This document shows, in pieces, positions 6,138-6,256 of a DNA stretch of 6,256 bases. The notes under the pieces are model-generated. The model was not told where the DNA came from and did not search any database. It worked only from the letters and a program-made list of their open reading frames with translations. Numbering within the stretch: position 1 is the first letter of the stretch; each line of letters opens with the position of its first letter. Location: contig JAUXHQ010000122.1 of assembly GCA_030621455.1 (NCBI GenBank), positions 1-6,256 on the forward strand. Direction: 5' to 3'. This stretch comes from Deltaproteobacteria bacterium (GTDB lineage: Bacteria; Desulfobacterota; UBA8473). Position numbers and translations under genes: made by a program.

Positions 6138-6256
6138 AAATATAGATCTGTGCGCTTAGGTAGCGCCTACATAAAAATTCACTCTCGATAAAGGGGGCAC
6201 TAGTCTGATCCCAACTCCACATCTTATCTATCTTCCCGAAAGACCATTTGACGAAG

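Noticed and set aside
6127..6255. A 42-codon minus-strand open stretch entering from the right edge and ending at TAG (6127-6129), as a possible C-terminal piece of an upstream gene
   Set aside because: It is short enough to be open by chance, the peptide resembles no family I know, and the possible internal ATG near 6222 has only a weak ribosome binding site. The sequence beyond the window would settle it.

Overview
The window reads as a stretch of Gram-negative chromosome. It has five complete genes, no RNA genes, no mobile elements and no CRISPR array. The best guess at the host is a deltaproteobacterial (Desulfobacterota-like) or Nitrospirota-like organism. Three things point that way: a BamD-type outer-membrane lipoprotein, an alanyl-tRNA synthetase with a Cys-rich insertion of the kind I associate with such lineages, and a PilZ domain of the TIGR02266 type common in Myxococcus/Geobacter relatives. 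This placement is inference from family resemblance, not from a search.

Layout from left to right. Bases 1-61 hold nothing I can support. A minus-strand gene (62-739) encodes a cyclic-nucleotide-binding domain fused to a PilZ domain. Upstream of it lies a 374-base gene-free stretch (740-1113) with a good sigma70-type promoter (TTGACT, 17 bases, TATATT), a leader of about 150 nt containing a 7-bp hairpin, and, near the far end, a probable terminator for the next gene. That gene (1114-1977, minus) encodes a secreted GH75-type (fungal-type) chitosanase. Its most likely start is an internal GTG with a strong Shine-Dalgarno, not the longest open frame. A 214-base divergent region (1978-2191) separates it from bamD (2192-2953, plus) and carries a perfect 12-bp palindrome between possible promoter boxes. 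alaS (2946-5597, minus) converges on bamD, and the two coding regions overlap by 8 bases. ssb (5696-6106, minus) lies 98 bases upstream of alaS on the same strand and may be transcribed with it. The last 150 bases (6107-6256) are the ssb leader and upstream region, with a short inverted repeat just before the ssb ribosome binding site.

The genes do not form one pathway. alaS, ssb and bamD are core functions (alanine charging, single-stranded DNA binding, outer-membrane protein assembly). The cNMP-PilZ protein is a probable signalling adaptor, and the chitosanase is an accessory secreted enzyme. I see no convincing undescribed multi-gene system. The most notable items are the bacterial GH75 enzyme, the cNMP-PilZ fusion with a degenerate c-di-GMP motif, the palindrome in the divergent promoter region and the bamD/alaS tail overlap.
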